Shown: positions 1-12,330 of the stretch, piece by piece
How positions within the stretch are numbered: the first letter of the stretch is position 1
How the letters are laid out: every line of letters begins with the position of its first letter
Source of the DNA: Alentia gelatinosa
Taxonomy: Eukaryota > Annelida > Polychaeta > Phyllodocida > Polynoidae
Reading direction: 5' to 3'
NCBI GenBank assembly: GCA_950022655.1
Contig: OX465580.1
Coordinates: 97,854,797 to 97,918,796 of the forward strand
DNA length: 64,000 nucleotides
Notes under the pieces: generated by a model
The model's database searches: none
What the model saw: the letters and a program-made list of their open reading frames with translations, nothing else
Told to the model about the DNA's origin: nothing
Translations under genes and position numbers: made by a program

Positions 1-2556
1 TTTTACATGCTGGAGTGATTAAAACCAATTTGTTGATAAATAGTTCACCAGCTACAGCTGCATCTGGACACGTTTTTTTTATGTACCCTCTTGGTTCCTA
101 TATAACAAGAACGGCTATGCTGACGTAAAGTAATTATTATTTTTACCGTTTAATATACAAGGATGGTCCATTTTATCCTGGGCCAATTCACATGATACCT
201 ATTAGAAATATTTACAGATATGCCTGGTGGTTGTAGTTGTAATATCTGTACATATATGGACAGATCTGAGTTTATCTACGATACCCATATGCAAATGTTT
301 CAAAAATAAATTCACCTATCTAAAATATTAGGGTAGGTATTTGTATGGCAAGTCGTTATTGATGTAACATAATTTACATGTGTTGAATGGTAAATATCCC
401 AATGGTAAGCGATGATATAAGCGGTGTTGGAGAATTATGAATTCATATCAATAATACAATTATATGGTCTTCACCCTAAATGTACTGCAGTTCTCAGACT
501 TGCTTGGACTCATAAGAATCCCCAAAAATGTTTCAAGGGTCCTATACATCGATATTATTTCTTATTCAAGTGTCACGGTCAACTAACAAAGTTTTGTAGG
601 CTCTAATTGTGTCCCTCATTTGAGACTTATAGAATATAAAGCAACCAACGGTGATGAACTGCACCAGGCATGATTAGAATTAGATATTTTTTCCAAATGT
701 TCTGTTAGGGTTCGTGCCTATTGTGTGACCAGTGGTAAATATCATTGTTATAAACAATGAGGAAACTATTGTGATAAGACTAGACAGTGAAACGGTGCAT
801 TGTGTAATACAGAAGGGTCAGTTAACAGTATTATAGACTGACATTTGTTCAATTTGTCATTGTGTATCAGTGCTTCGCGTCGAGAAAGCATAGCCTTGAA
901 GTTATGTATGTCAGATAAGCATTGAAAAAAAGTAATGGTGGTTATATCATTTGTTATGGCTTAAGTGTTGAATAATTTGTCGTCATATTCAAGAAAAGGC
1001 AAAAATCATGAAATGTCATTTCTAACATATTTGTATATTAGTTTTAACGTGGACTTAAATATGGTAGTGTTGTAAAGGCGGATTAATGATAGTAAGTCTT
1101 CTCTAGTTATAAGGGTATGATTAACTATGAGAATTATAGTTGTTGGTACATTGTAGTGCCAAACCTATTGCAAAATACATCTTTCAATGTCTACGTTGTT
1201 TCAAAGTGTACCTCCCAGTGGTTATCATGAATTTATAGTTTTTACTTAGTAGATTTGACTGCAGCCATTGTGCTTGTAAAAGTATATCAAGCAAGTTAAT
1301 AGTTCATCTTTTCAGGTTATGTTAAATGATATCCCTGTCTTACTAATACATTTATATAAAGGGATATTCCAGTCCCCTCCATTATTATATTTTAATTTAT
1401 ACAGGGGATAGGTTTGAGATTCTAAGTTTATACATTATAACATGGCAATGGTCTGATATTTGAGTAAAAGCTTGCATCATCTAGTCAGTCTGATGAAGAA
1501 GAGGTTGTTAATTTCTCACAAAACCCTTGATAAGAATAATTTTAACTTTTCCCTTTTCAGTTCACTTATATAAATATCAAATATATTTTGATTTTTAACC
1601 TTTCACAAAAAAAAATTCCATATGTGTCGGGAATAAAGTATACAAACTATTTTGTGTGTTTTTATCTATCAACTATAATAGTCATCCAACTAGGCTCCAT
1701 TCAGATTTTATTGAGCCTAATTTTCAAGTTCAGAAAGATTGGTTATTTGCTGAATGAGGAATACAAACTAAAATTTTAAACAAAATAGTTATTTTCCACA
1801 CTAGCATGTGCAGATGTAGCGCACTATTTGATTCCACAAGGGGAAGGATAAAACACTTAATGTAATGATATAGGTAATTGGTAAATATAAGAGGGATTAG
1901 AATTTGGGGGAATGTTAAGAAATAAAGAAACTTATTTTTTAGTAATGGCAATTATTCCAGTTTTACTTTTGTTAACGATGTGTTAAATTTCATCAAACTA
2001 GGGTGGAGATAAGCCTATTTCGATAATTATCTGGCTCCTTTCGAAAATTTTCTCTTTTTTTTCTTACCATTATTTTACAAAGAGCCTAGCTATCTTTTAT
2101 TTATCATTTAACTGTAACCTTTTTGTGCACATTCAAATTTACTTGTGACTTCCATCGCTGCGGATTGAAAAGTTTTACATACAAATCTTGACTTGAGAAA
2201 CCAGATTACTGTATTATGGATATCTAATTGTGACAATATCATAGTCTCAGATAAATGAATGAATGGATCCTATTTTCATCTCTATATAAATAATGAATTG
2301 AAATCTATGTCTTGACTTTCTCTTTAGGCCATATTACTTTCAATATTTGGGAGTTACTCTCATCTTTTACTTTTTCTTTCTACATGCTTATGGGTATTGT
2401 GTGAAGCTAGAAGCAGGCTAAGCTAAATATTTCCTCCTACTATATATATATGATATATTGCATGGGTTATTCTAAGCTTCTTCAATTCTGGACCATGGTG
2501 GCATCTTATGATCCAAGAGTCTTATTGGTCCTTTCGTTTTATGGGGATTATAACAG
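1..2556. other. AT-rich non-coding stretch
   Basis: No recognisable gene, RNA or mobile element is seen here. Open frames are short and of AT-rich low-complexity composition. The last bases (to 2556) end in a plausible splice acceptor (ttataacag) for the candidate exon that follows. The stretch could be an intron or intergenic DNA. Confidence 0.5.
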
Positions 2557-2764
2557 GTATTGAAGATGCTCAGAGCAGCTCGGCAAGGGCACACTGCTGC
2601 TGCCATCTATCTTTATGAAATGTCACCAGGTTCTGTCCTACTTTCATCACGGGACTGCCTAGCGGAGATCAGAAACACTATCCAGCAACAAAAGCAGCAC
2701 CGTGGTAGAGGAAAAGCAGCATCACTACTAAATTATTTATATCTATATGTAGAGGACACATGGG
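2557..2764 (+). CDS. Candidate internal exon, unrecognised protein
   Basis: This 208-nt open segment lies between a splice-acceptor-like sequence (taacag, ending 2556) and a donor-like sequence (gtaagg, from 2765). In the frame starting at 2557 it encodes about 69 residues without a stop, beginning VLKMLRAARQGHTAAAIYLY. The first half looks amphipathic and helical, the middle is rich in Gln, Arg and Lys, and the end is hydrophobic and tyrosine-rich. The composition is less AT-rich than the flanks, which supports coding. I do not recognise the family and see no partner exon nearby, so both strand and exon status are inference. It could instead be a chance open frame. Confidence 0.35.
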
Positions 2765-3382
2765 GTAAGGGTTCATCATTAATTATATCCATAACAACCC
2801 CTTCTAAATCCAACCTGAATATCAATCACTCATGCCTGGGAAAATCAGTGTCATCTATGACGGACATGTTGGTAATCACTTGTCGGTTGTTTGGTGCTTC
2901 ATAGATAAAATTGAGATTTGATTATTTTCGATTACATACATATAGCCAGACAAGAAAAACCGTGCACAACTAAAATGCAACTCCATGAAAATGAGGTTGT
3001 AAACATAATGGCGAGTGACATTCTAGACTGTAGTACGTCCCGTTGTCGCTAGGGCCAGGGCGCTCATGCTCTCAAACTGTACCATATCGCAAAGCTGAAT
3101 GCGGTTCGAGACGGACTAAATGACGTTCACGCAGAAGTTGTTTATCACATTCCTTAGCAGATATCCTGTGCTCATATTCCTGTTACTGCTTTTATTATCC
3201 ACCTAATATAAAGTGTCCATAGAAAACACATAGGCAGCGTGTATGGACATACCCGGCGCATACGGATATGTTGTATGCTCCGGGTGGCGCATACGGAAAA
3301 ATAGTGCGTATGGAAAAATAGTGCATAACTAAAATGAACTGATATCGACATGTCACTTGTGCAGAAAAGGTGGATGATAAAT
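2765..3382. other. Non-coding, with CATACGG-type short repeats
   Basis: No gene is recognised. Around 3240-3330 several short CATACGG and GTGCGTATGG-like repeats in mixed orientation lead into the hairpin element at 3383. They may be a decayed part of the same mobile element. Confidence 0.4.
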
Positions 3383-3526
3383 ACAATATAGACTGGTTTC
3401 AGATAAAAGCGTTTGTATGCTCCTCGGAGTTGACTCTACGCAATATCCTCGCATACGCTCGGATATTACTACGCGTCAACTCCTCGGAGCATACAGCCAC
3501 TTGTATCTGAAACCAGTCAATATTGT
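3383..3526. repeat. Foldback (MITE-like) element
   Basis: The sequence is a near-perfect inverted repeat. The outer arms (ACAATATAGACTGGTTTCAG at 3383 and its complement ending at 3526) and the inner arms (TGCTCCTCGGAGTTGAC and complement) pair around a short loop near 3445-3455. A single matching end, CTGAAACCAGTCAATATTGT, occurs again at 4782. This suggests a dispersed miniature element family rather than a one-off hairpin. Confidence 0.6.
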
Positions 3527-3769
3527 GTATGTATCCCTGCACCGACCTGCCTCTTTGGGACGAAATCTGTCCCATCCGCCAGTTTTTCAAATATCCTAAA
3601 TTCTGAGCATTTTGGACAGTATTTTGTGTTTTACTTGTAATATAGAGATGCACATATTTATATGGTGGATGATTCATTTATGTTATTTGTTATATTGAAT
3701 CAGACATAGTATTAGGGATTATTTTCTTCTGTGGGAAGCACCTCATGTTCTTCTTCTTATCTCTGTGCA

Positions 3770-4260
3770 CACTCCTGGGTCACCAGGTCGCTCTAGCAGT
3801 GTTCGGTCTGGCACGCGAGCTGTGCTAGAATGTTAAGATTTATTTGTTTTATTCTTTAGTCCTGTTTGGTTTCTCTGTTTGTGTATTTTTGGGTTTGTTC
3901 CTCAGTGTTGTTTTTGTTTGTTCCATTTGATCTGTTAGTAGTATCTTCTCTAGTTTTATTGCTGTCTTTGCTAGGTCTTTAAGTCATTTGTGGTTTTTGT
4001 TATTATTATTGAATAGTTCGTATATAGATTTTGGTTTGATTTGATTTGTGTAGTTCTGTGCCTTGGTTAAGTATGTGGTGGATTGTTTCTGGTTCTCGGC
4101 CACACCCCCTACACTCTTGAGTTGTGTGCATTGATTTGTACTTTTTCCTTGCATGGGTGCATTCTGTTCCTTATCTTGAATATTTGGCTTATTTCGTGTC
4201 TTGTTAGGTTGGATATGTAATTTGGTCTGTTTCCAGTTTGTTCTGTTTGTGTGTTTCAGG
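3770..4260 (-). pseudogene. LINE C-terminal relic (zinc-knuckle region)
   Basis: Translated on the minus strand, this A-rich stretch reads LTRHEISQIFKIRNRM and then, after a frameshift, ECRGCGREPETIHHIL. That order, an LxRHE-type helix followed by a Cys-x2-Cys...His motif, is typical of the end of non-LTR retrotransposon polyproteins. Upstream RT motifs are absent, so only the 3' end survives. At least one frameshift separates the two blocks. A-rich sequence with AATAAA-like strings follows towards 3840. The clade is not assigned. Confidence 0.5.
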
Positions 4261-5002
4261 GTTTTTGTTTGTCAACATAATACATGTGCTCACTCAAAGG
4301 GGCAGTCTAATGAACTGTGGCTTTACACATTATAAAGTAGCTCAAGCTGAAAATGAAACAGCTAGATTATCTATGAAACTAATTTAACAATTCCCATATT
4401 TCCCAACTCACAATATATGAGTTGTTTGAGTTTCATAACTTTTGACAGTTGCCCTGTTTTGAATCTGAAATGTTAGCTGGTGCCCCCTGTCTTTAATCGA
4501 TACTCGGCCAAGAACCAGCTTTGGGATGAGGCAGAGATTAGCAAGCGCTAGCACTGCGAAAGGTCTGGGAGGAGAGTGGTAGTTCATAGTAGAAAGTCAC
4601 TTCTTCCCGTCCAGCACACTCCGAAGATTGGTTTGACATTGTTACATTTAGGTAAATATGGAAATAATTATAGATATCTAAAGATATATAATACAAATGA
4701 AACATGTAAACTTACCTTACTGGGACGGCCTATCATACCCTGTTTCTTTTATGAAAATATCGTATGATCGATTGCTTTTACCTGAAACCAGTCAATATTG
4801 TATGTATGTACTCAGCATACTGCCAATCAGCATGCCTTCAGTGTGCATGTTGCTGCTGTGCATGCTGCCACTCAGTATGCAGGGGCGTCAAAACATATTG
4901 AAAGTGGGAGGGGGCGAACTGAACATTTTTTCTTGGTATGAAGTCAGACTGTGCCTGTTCCACTGGATTACTCTGACTCTGCAAACAGTCCTTGAAAATC
5001 GA
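4261..5002. other. Unassigned DNA with a solo foldback end
   Basis: No gene is recognised. At 4782-4810 lies one copy of the terminal sequence of the 3383-3526 hairpin. It is followed by short imperfect repeats around the word CAGCATGC (4818-4880), partly self-complementary. They look like debris of the same or a related miniature element. Confidence 0.4.
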
Positions 5003-5205
5003 GGCTTAGCCATTTTTGTATGCTAAAAAGTCAGACTTTGACATTTTTTTCATGGTGAAAAGTCTTGGCTTAGCCATCATTCCATGCTAAAAAGTCAGAC
5101 TTTGCATTTTTCCACGGTGAAAAGTCAAGGCTTAGCCATCATGGCATGCTGAAAAGTCAGAGTTTGACATTTTTTGTGATGGAAAGTCAAGGCCTAGCCA
5201 TGCCG
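5003..5205. repeat. Tandem repeat, ~62-bp unit
   Basis: The word GGCTTAGCC recurs at 5003, 5067, 5129 and (as GGCCTAGCC) at 5191, giving a period of 62-64 bp. Each unit also holds CATGCTAAAAAGTCAGACTTT and a TGGTGAAAAGTC-like stretch. Three full units and a partial one are present. Confidence 0.75.
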
Positions 5206-6328
5206 CCACTCAGCATGGCGCCACTCGGTTTATTTTCTAACACTGAAGATATAGGCAGGCGGGCAAAAATGTCCGATGTTATCAGATGAGAGTTTCAAGG
5301 TTTGCGTAATAGCAAGACATTTATGATTTTTGCGCTATGCGTCTACAACGGAATCCTATTTGTCCCTCATTCAGTTAGGGCCTACTATAAAGATGCTGGA
5401 ATACGTGAACTATGGAATGATATATTCAATTAAGGTCAAGGTCACGGTATATATCAATATGAAATACGACATAGAAATGTACATGCATCTAGACTCGTAT
5501 TATTACAAGCTTCTTAGAAATCTCCTAGAAGTATTCAAGGAAATCTGTTTTAGATCGATGCAAGGTTTAAATCGCCCGGTCTTTAGATTGGACTTTCTTT
5601 AGAATCAATTACCTTTCACAGAGAACCCCAGCGAAGTGGCAGCCATGGAGCGGTCACTCCTATAAGTGACCTCTAACGGTGACCTCAATCGCAGCGGGTC
5701 ATCGTCTGACGGGCACACAGGTGGGTACAGGAAATGGATGTTTTTCACCCGGTCTTAAGGCCCGGAAATTAACCACCTTTAATATCTAATTGAGTGATCA
5801 CAACGTGCCAATACCAGACATGCCGCCTTGCGGTCAACTAAGAAAGCACTCTGATCTACGTGCTGGGGAAATCTTTCACTGAGTTGATCGCTCTGGGGCC
5901 TATTTCCCAGAGAGTGAAGGTAGAGGCGAGCGGCGAAGGCAATAGGGGGCGTTGGCGAGACTGCAAGACATACAACAAAACCAGAATGGAAAGCTGGAAA
6001 TTGAGTTGATTTCCCTGCCACCTTTCCCCTATGTCATTAATACATCTATGTAAGACCATTGTTCTCTTATATTTGTAAAACATCTTGGCTACGTAGTTTA
6101 TAAGAAGGAAGTGCATCATGAAATACATGTGACACGAATTAATATATATAGAAAGAGAGTTACACTTTATAGCTTTAGGATTATCATACTTGAAAGTATT
6201 TATAGATGAATTCTCACTTTAATACTCAAGTGTTTTAGAGCACATAAAGTGCATGATGTTGCAATCGATTGGCAAAAGTGTATATACAAAAATGAATAAC
6301 TCAACATCACCATGGTTCGGATGGTATA
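5206..6328. other. Unassigned DNA
   Basis: Nothing recognisable is seen. A moderately GC-rich patch (about 5640-6010) carries overlapping open frames on the minus strand, but none shows family motifs or convincing splice sites. Confidence 0.4.
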
Positions 6329-6730
6329 TTTTTTTTAGTACAATTTCCTTTATTGAATCATAAGCATGTACAATACGAATACATCCCAGTATGTGTGTAG
6401 ATATTACTGGAGATTCAACATCGGCGGCATTTAGCCTCAGTTGTTGTACAACTGGTTTTCATGGCTATGCCAATAAGTAGGTTTATAGCCCGTTAATAAA
6501 ACATAAAAGTTTCAAAGGAACATATTTACAACATAGAACTCGTACATTTACTAGTGATGTGGTATGATTTGGCTAATACCTTTTAACTTGAGATCTATCA
6601 AGGGTCCTATAGATAGGGATACACATAACTACTGTATACAGAATCTGAGACCTTACTATATTTACTCTATAATTTTGTTTGTTGATAACATGTTGTGGCC
6701 AGAAATGATTAGATTTATTAATAAACAAAT

Positions 6731-7430
6731 TCAATAGTGAACGAATGGTGTTTTCGCCAGTGACTCAAGTGATTTCTTTTTTGTCAGAGATTTGAATTCC
6801 TTATATGTACTTGTATTCCTTGTTATAGCTGACTGACTGTTCCAAAGTGAGCTGCCATTGTAATGAAGAGACCTCATATATGCCATACAATTTGGTTTCA
6901 TCCTCCTTAACACTGGTGCCATATACAGTCTGGTGGGCAGGGGATCATTTACAGTGAAATTGGGAGATGTTGACCGTTTATACATATAATTTAATATATG
7001 GGCATTCCTCCTATTTGTTAACATTGGTATACCTGATAGCTTATGTAGATTCACAATAGGAGTTAGTTGTGGCAGTTTTAAACAGATGCGCAATGCCCTA
7101 TTCTGCATTACTTGCAGTCGATCCAGATATTTCTGATGACTACTTGAATACAACACATCACCATAATCCATATATGGTAACATTGCTGTTTTGTAAATGT
7201 TTAATGCTGCATTATTCGATAGATATGATCTCATTTTTGTAAGCTGATAAATCTTATAAGCCATATTCTTAACAATATTTGTAAAGTGGTATTTATAATC
7301 AAGTAGTGGGTCCAAAGTGATACCCAGATACTTAAACGAGACAACATCCAAAAGTGTATCTTCATTTATAGAAAATTTATAAGCCGGATAATCCTTCCGT
7401 TTTCTTGACGAAAATGTTAGGACTTTAGAC
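6731..7430 (-). pseudogene. LINE C-terminal (thumb) segment
   Basis: This frame continues ORF2 after the second frameshift. It begins with a KSKVLTF segment, passes through VVSFKYLGITLDPLLDYKYH (the KYLG motif that follows RT in Jockey/CR1 elements) and contains LDRLQVMQNRALRICL and RRMKPNCMAYMRSLHYNGSS. It ends at a stop near 6731 and is followed by the 3' UTR. Length and motif order match the usual C-terminus of the group, so no large deletion is evident. Confidence 0.85.
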
Positions 7431-8393
7431 TTTTTTTATATTAATAGATAGCTTATTTTGTACACACCACGTATAGAGATTATCTAATTCTGTTTGCATG
7501 TAAGTACAGGAATGAAAGTTAATTTTGCCATGGTAATATAAAACTGTATCATCTGCATACATAAGTGTTTTAACATTTTTCATAACATTTGATAAATCAT
7601 TAATGTATATAACAAAGAGTAAAGGGCCAAGAACTGAGCCCTGGGGGACACCGTGAACCACAGCCATCCCCTTTGATATAATCCCATTTGCCTTAACTTG
7701 TTGTTCCCTGTGTTTTAAATAGTTTTCAAACCAGCTTAAGTTAATACCTCTAATGCCATATAGTGATAATTTTTGTAGTAAGATACTGTGGTTCACGGTG
7801 TCGAAGGCCTTCATGAAGTCTATGAACACAGCGATGGTGTCCAATCCAACATTTCTATTAATTAAAATATCATCTGTGATTTTGGCAACTGCATCTAGAG
7901 TTGAAAGCCCCTTTCGAAAGCCATATTGATTCTTGTCCAAGATATTACAATCAGTCAAAAAGGAATACAAGTGTGCATGAACGATCTTTTCCATAATCTT
8001 ACTTACAATAGGCAGCAAAGCTATGGGTCTGAGATTTGATACCTGATAGGGGTCGCCTCCTTTGGGTATTGGAGTAATGACCGAGATTTTCCAAGTATGA
8101 GGTATATGAGCTGAACTAAAGACACAATCGTAAAGTTCAACAAAAACTTCTGGTATGCTTAATAAAGCATCCCTAAAAACACTGGCCGGAATTCCTTCCA
8201 GCATTGATTGTTTATGGATACTCAAGTCTTTAGCAACTCGTAAAATGGTTTCCACATCTGTGGACACATTTGTAAGTTGATTTGGGTTGGCAGGGCTTGT
8301 AGGTTTCCAAGGTAGATACATATCGGATGCAAGCTTGCCTCCAATTTCATTAAAAAATTTATTAATATACGTAGCTGTGGCATTTTTTTTCAA
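7425..8393 (-). pseudogene. LINE reverse transcriptase segment
   Basis: About 320 codons encode a non-LTR reverse transcriptase. Visible motifs in order are WKISVITPIPKGGDP and SNLRPIALLPIVSKIMEKI (fingers), AVFIDFMKAFDTV (motif A with its catalytic Asp), HGVPQGSVLGPLLFVIYIND (motif B) and LMYADDTVLYYHG (motif C, YADD). All three catalytic Asp residues are present. The frame ends in a stop directly after a 7-A run (complement of 7431-7437). Sequence beyond it continues the same protein in another frame, so this is one ORF2 split by one-base shifts. It would copy LINE RNA at a nicked target. Confidence 0.9.
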
Positions 8394-9030
8394 TTTGTTT
8401 ATTGTTTTCTTTTATCTGTATGTGTTTATTCATAGTAGTTGTAGTGCCTGGAAGAATACCATTGATGTTTCGCCAGAATTTTTTGGTGTTATTTTGATTT
8501 TTATTCAGTTCATTTATAGTATATTGTTGTCTAGCTAATTTGATTGTGTTGTTTGAGTGGTATCTTGCTTCCCTTGCAAGTTTTCGGTCCCTATCCTTTA
8601 GTGTTCTCCTAGCCTTTCTTAATAGTGGGTTTTTATCTCTAATCATAATTAATAGTTCTTTGGTCATCCATGGTTCCCCTTTTTGTTTTATCACAAAAGT
8701 TCTATACTTGCAATTGATATCCAGGTATGCATTTATTACTTTCAGAATGTATTCCCATTTATCATCAGCATTATCTAGTAGGTAATAGTTATCCCAGTCA
8801 GTATCGATCAGATGTCTAACAAAATCATTCCTTACATACCTTGTGTAAGATCTGCCATAAATTTCTTTCTTTTCTACAATCTTCTTGATATGTTTTCTGA
8901 CTAAATATATCATTTGGTGGTCACTTAAGGAGCTGGAGATGTGGAGTCGCTCAATAAATATATGACTCAGTGTAATTGAGTTATTGTATTTGGATTGATC
9001 GGTTTCGTCGATTCTATGCATACACACCAA
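8362..9030 (-). pseudogene. LINE endonuclease end and linker
   Basis: This 222-codon frame is the 5' part of the LINE ORF2 remnant. Near residue 35 it carries ISSSLSDHQMIYLVRK, the conserved SDH motif that closes the endonuclease domain and contributes the catalytic Asp-His pair. A basic, Asn-rich linker with the typical TKELLIMIRDKNPLLRKAR-type segment follows. It runs into a stop just after an 8-A run (complement of 8383-8390), where the frame passes to the RT segment. The first ATG is not a true start, because the endonuclease N-terminus is absent. Confidence 0.8.
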
Positions 9031-9109
9031 GACGGATAAAACACGTTGATATTACAAATTGACTATGCCTATCGCAATAGTTATTCATTGAAACAACTAA
9101 TAATGGTGA

Positions 9110-10405
9110 TTTTTTTTCTTTATTGTCAGTGCCTCTCAATGTAACTTGAGTTTTACAGGTACGTCAAAAGGCATTTCTACAATCAGATGCTTTAAACCAT
9201 ACAAAAGTAATAAAATGTGAATAGTGTAATAGAAACAAAGAAGATGAAAGAGAATAATGTAATGAGGGTTGGTTCAGAATAGATTTCCACCTATCATACG
9301 AATGTCCCTCATTGTCCTCCTGCAATTATAACTTGAAACTAACAATGTCTGTTGAATACTGGGTTTCTGCTTCAAATGAATTCCCCATCCTTGTTCCGTG
9401 AGGAAAAGGACAATTATGTACCGTTGCAAATTTGATAGAATAAATCTTAAAAAGTATCTTGTCCTAAGATCTAGTCCTCCGTTAAGTTGACTCAACCCAC
9501 TCTTCTATTCATGTATATCATAGTCATAATATGTATCCTTCTTCTGTTTTCTAGTATATCCATACTACGTAATTAAGATATTGTTACAACCGAGTTGTTC
9601 CTCGACTTTGGCCCAAGTAATATTCTTAACCCTCTATCATTTAATTGTTCAATACAATGTAAATCTCGTTTTCTAAAACTACCATAAATATAGGAGCAAT
9701 TATTTCACGAGCATGGGGGATCTAAGAAAGTCTTGACTCTAAATATAAACCTAAATATATATTTTTCATAAAAGTGGAGATTCCCACACCATTCATTGTT
9801 AAATCTAACTTCTGGACATTTCGCAGTTTACTTTGGGTTCCGATACAAATAATTTTAGTCTTTTTAACATAAATTGTTGAACCGTTCAAACAATAGGTTC
9901 AAGTTTTTTGCTGATGAAAGATTACATTATCCTACGCCTAATAAAAAACGCCATAGGTTTAACATTGACTCAATGTATTTGACATAGCGTTGGATAAAGT
10001 GTTATTTATGCACCGAGGTGAATAAAAAAACGGACCAATCAGGATCGAGATTACGAAAGTAGATCCGGCAGCATTGATAACTACTAACATGGATAATTAC
10101 AAATATTCTCTGTATATCGGTGAGATGAACAATTATGGTAGGATAAATACGAAACCGAACTCGAGTTACCCTTGTCAATGTTTATACCACTCTGGTCAGG
10201 TCTGCTACTCACTAAACTCGGCTAACGCCTCGTGTAGTAATACACAACCTGGCCATCGTGGCATAAACATTGACAAGACTAACTCTCGTTTGGTTTCTAC
10301 TAAGTCAGAGTTAAGTAAGACAAGATCATCAGCATACTGGATAATATGATGACTATATACAATAACCAAGGTCATCAACAAATAAGATAAATAAAAGCGG
10401 ACCAA
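9110..10405 (-). pseudogene. Decayed LINE, RT and thumb remnants
   Basis: A second LINE lies on the same strand immediately beyond the first. From 5' to 3' on the minus strand I see IIQYADDLVLL (RT motif C, about 10310-10345), KTKIICIGTQSKLRNVQKLD with a LGLYLESRLS segment (about 9730-9890), RGLRI.LGPKSRNNS (about 9590-9650) and a frame ending IRMIGGNLF at 9274. The 3' end has AATAAAG followed by eight A (complement of 9110-9122). Many stops and frameshifts show long decay. The spacing between YADD and the thumb is larger than usual, so an insertion or rearrangement is likely. Confidence 0.65.
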
Positions 10406-12130
10406 GGACGGAACGTTGAGGTCGGGGGTTGGGGACAGTGAGTGAAGGCAGGTGTCTTGGAAGGATTGTTGACATGTCGTTCATCAGAACTGTTGAAGTT
10501 CGGACGACTTGAGAAGGGGACTGAAATATAATAAAGGAAACAAAAACCTACTGACATTCTGAAGGACATGTTAATCCCTCCTCCGTTAAATTAATGAAAA
10601 TTTGATATTGGCGACGTTATCGTAATTTGCAACAACAATTGTAACTTGATGCCTATTTAAACAGACTGAGGGTAGGGAAAGGTATTTACCGCTGTAAGGA
10701 CGCCTTTGTTTAGTATAATTAAAAACCTGGAACTTAAGAAATTGTGCTCATATTCCTAGAATGAGTGGGTTTTTTTCTAGAGAATGTTTCTTGCGTTAGA
10801 GAATGTGTTCAGAATCCCTTCTACATTCATTTGAATTGTGCAATGTCTGTACTGAAATCCTTTCTGGAGATATTTTATGAATACATGTGTTAATGTTACG
10901 TCAGTAAATCTGCGTAAATTTCCAACTTAGAAGGAATGAGTGTGGAGAAACCCATGGATAGCCTTATTCAACAGACGGTTTTCAATGATGATCTTCAATG
11001 ATAAAAATCTTCCTTGAGAGCCCACCAGAATTTGTGGTGTAAGAAAGGCTACAACCATGATAGCTCTATGAAGATGAAGAAACCTGAATTTATTTTGTAT
11101 TCTGCATCACTGTTCCCAGCTTCGCGCCAGTTTGAGCGCAGCCACTCGGGATCACAATACTTCTATTTTGCACCCAAGGCGTTATAAAAATGGTCATCGC
11201 CTTTTTCAAATTGCTAGATCCAGAAGAGAATTTTATGGGAAAGGCAGTATGTGTATGCAGTGTCTTGTTAAGCTCTAATGAATGAGTGTACTTCTTTAGT
11301 ACTAGTCGGAAAGGAAATGAAGGACTACAGACAGCTAGTTTGTGCTTCGTTTCCAAAACGTCCACTCTAGATATAAGTCTAATAAATACGTGACACGAGG
11401 AAACCGTCTTCTCTGGTTTAAACCGTTTGGGATTTAGCTCTTGGCATTTGGAATTTCATGTAAAGATCTCAGTACTGAACATGTGGCACCGGCCATCCAT
11501 AGGCAAGGCAGCGAGGGACTTCATTTGCACATGAACCAGAAAGTCTGACAGCTATCGAGCTGTCCACTGAATCCAAATGTGTCTGTCACCATTGACTGTC
11601 ACTGATACTATCAAGGGCCGGCCGCCGTTTGGCCGAATAAATGGCACCTTGGGTTTAATCAACCTTTCAGTCAACCCTTTAAGCAAAGCACGTTGTTAAC
11701 CCGTACCACCCTCAAGATTCCTCTAGACGCACGCCATGATTCCTTAGAAGAAGATAACATGCAAGTATATGCAAATGCGAGGTTCTCTACACCGGGAACC
11801 CAGTGGCCGCAGAAATATATAAACCTTTTCAACAAATAACCCTTTTGATAAAACACATGAGTAAAAACAATTTTTATTACTATAAGACTCACTATCTTGT
11901 ATAGGGGCACTATTAATACTATATTGTCCAAATATCAATTAAACAACCCAAAAAAAATACCGGAGATCAAGAATTTGAGGTAATTTTGGCAAACCTCCGG
12001 GGAAGAATCACCATTCCCTCCATCATTAAGTTGACGATTCTTTGGTTCACCAGTCCTTGAGCCCCCTCATTCATTAAATCCTCAGTCTTTGAGGCACTCA
12101 TTCCTTGAGGCACTCACTCCCTCATACCAG
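10406..12130. other. Unassigned DNA
   Basis: No gene, RNA or mobile element is recognised. Short open frames lack family motifs. Near 12030-12120 the words CATTCATTAA and TTGAGGCACTCA recur in a small imperfect repeat. Confidence 0.4.
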
Positions 12131-12139
12131 TCTGAGCAT

Positions 12140-12330
12140 CGTCCGCAATCTGACCTAGCGCATGCGTAGAGCTTCACGTGATGGATCGGCGAGACGAGGC
12201 GTCATATCCGGGCCTTGTCAGGTTACCATGACAACCCAAACGGAAGGTTATGATTGTGTGCACAGTCTAGAAGAGAAAAAGGCCAGTTCATCAAGAGGCC
12301 CGCGCTTCGCATGAATGCCTTCATTTCCTA
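12140..12330. promoter_or_regulatory. CpG-containing block with GCGCATGCG and CACGTG
   Basis: A GC-richer patch contains AGCGCATGCGTA, which resembles the NRF1 palindrome, followed about 10 bp later by CACGTG (E-box). Such pairs occur in animal housekeeping promoters. No transcript start or adjacent gene is visible, so regulatory function is inference only. Confidence 0.2.

Larger units (their letters stand above)
6329..9022 (-). mobile_element. CR1/Jockey-group LINE, 5'-truncated
   Basis: A non-LTR retrotransposon is inserted on the minus strand. Reading 5' to 3' it holds the end of an apurinic-type endonuclease (SDH motif), a linker, a reverse transcriptase, a C-terminal thumb-like domain, a ~390-bp 3' UTR, an AATAAA signal (complement at 6349-6354) and an A-tail (T-run 6329-6336). 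Recognisable similarity starts near 9022, so the N-terminal endonuclease and any ORF1 are missing, as expected from incomplete reverse transcription. Two frameshifts break the ORF. No target-site duplication was found by eye. Placement in the CR1/Jockey group rests on the RT and thumb motifs; the exact clade is uncertain. Confidence 0.88.
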
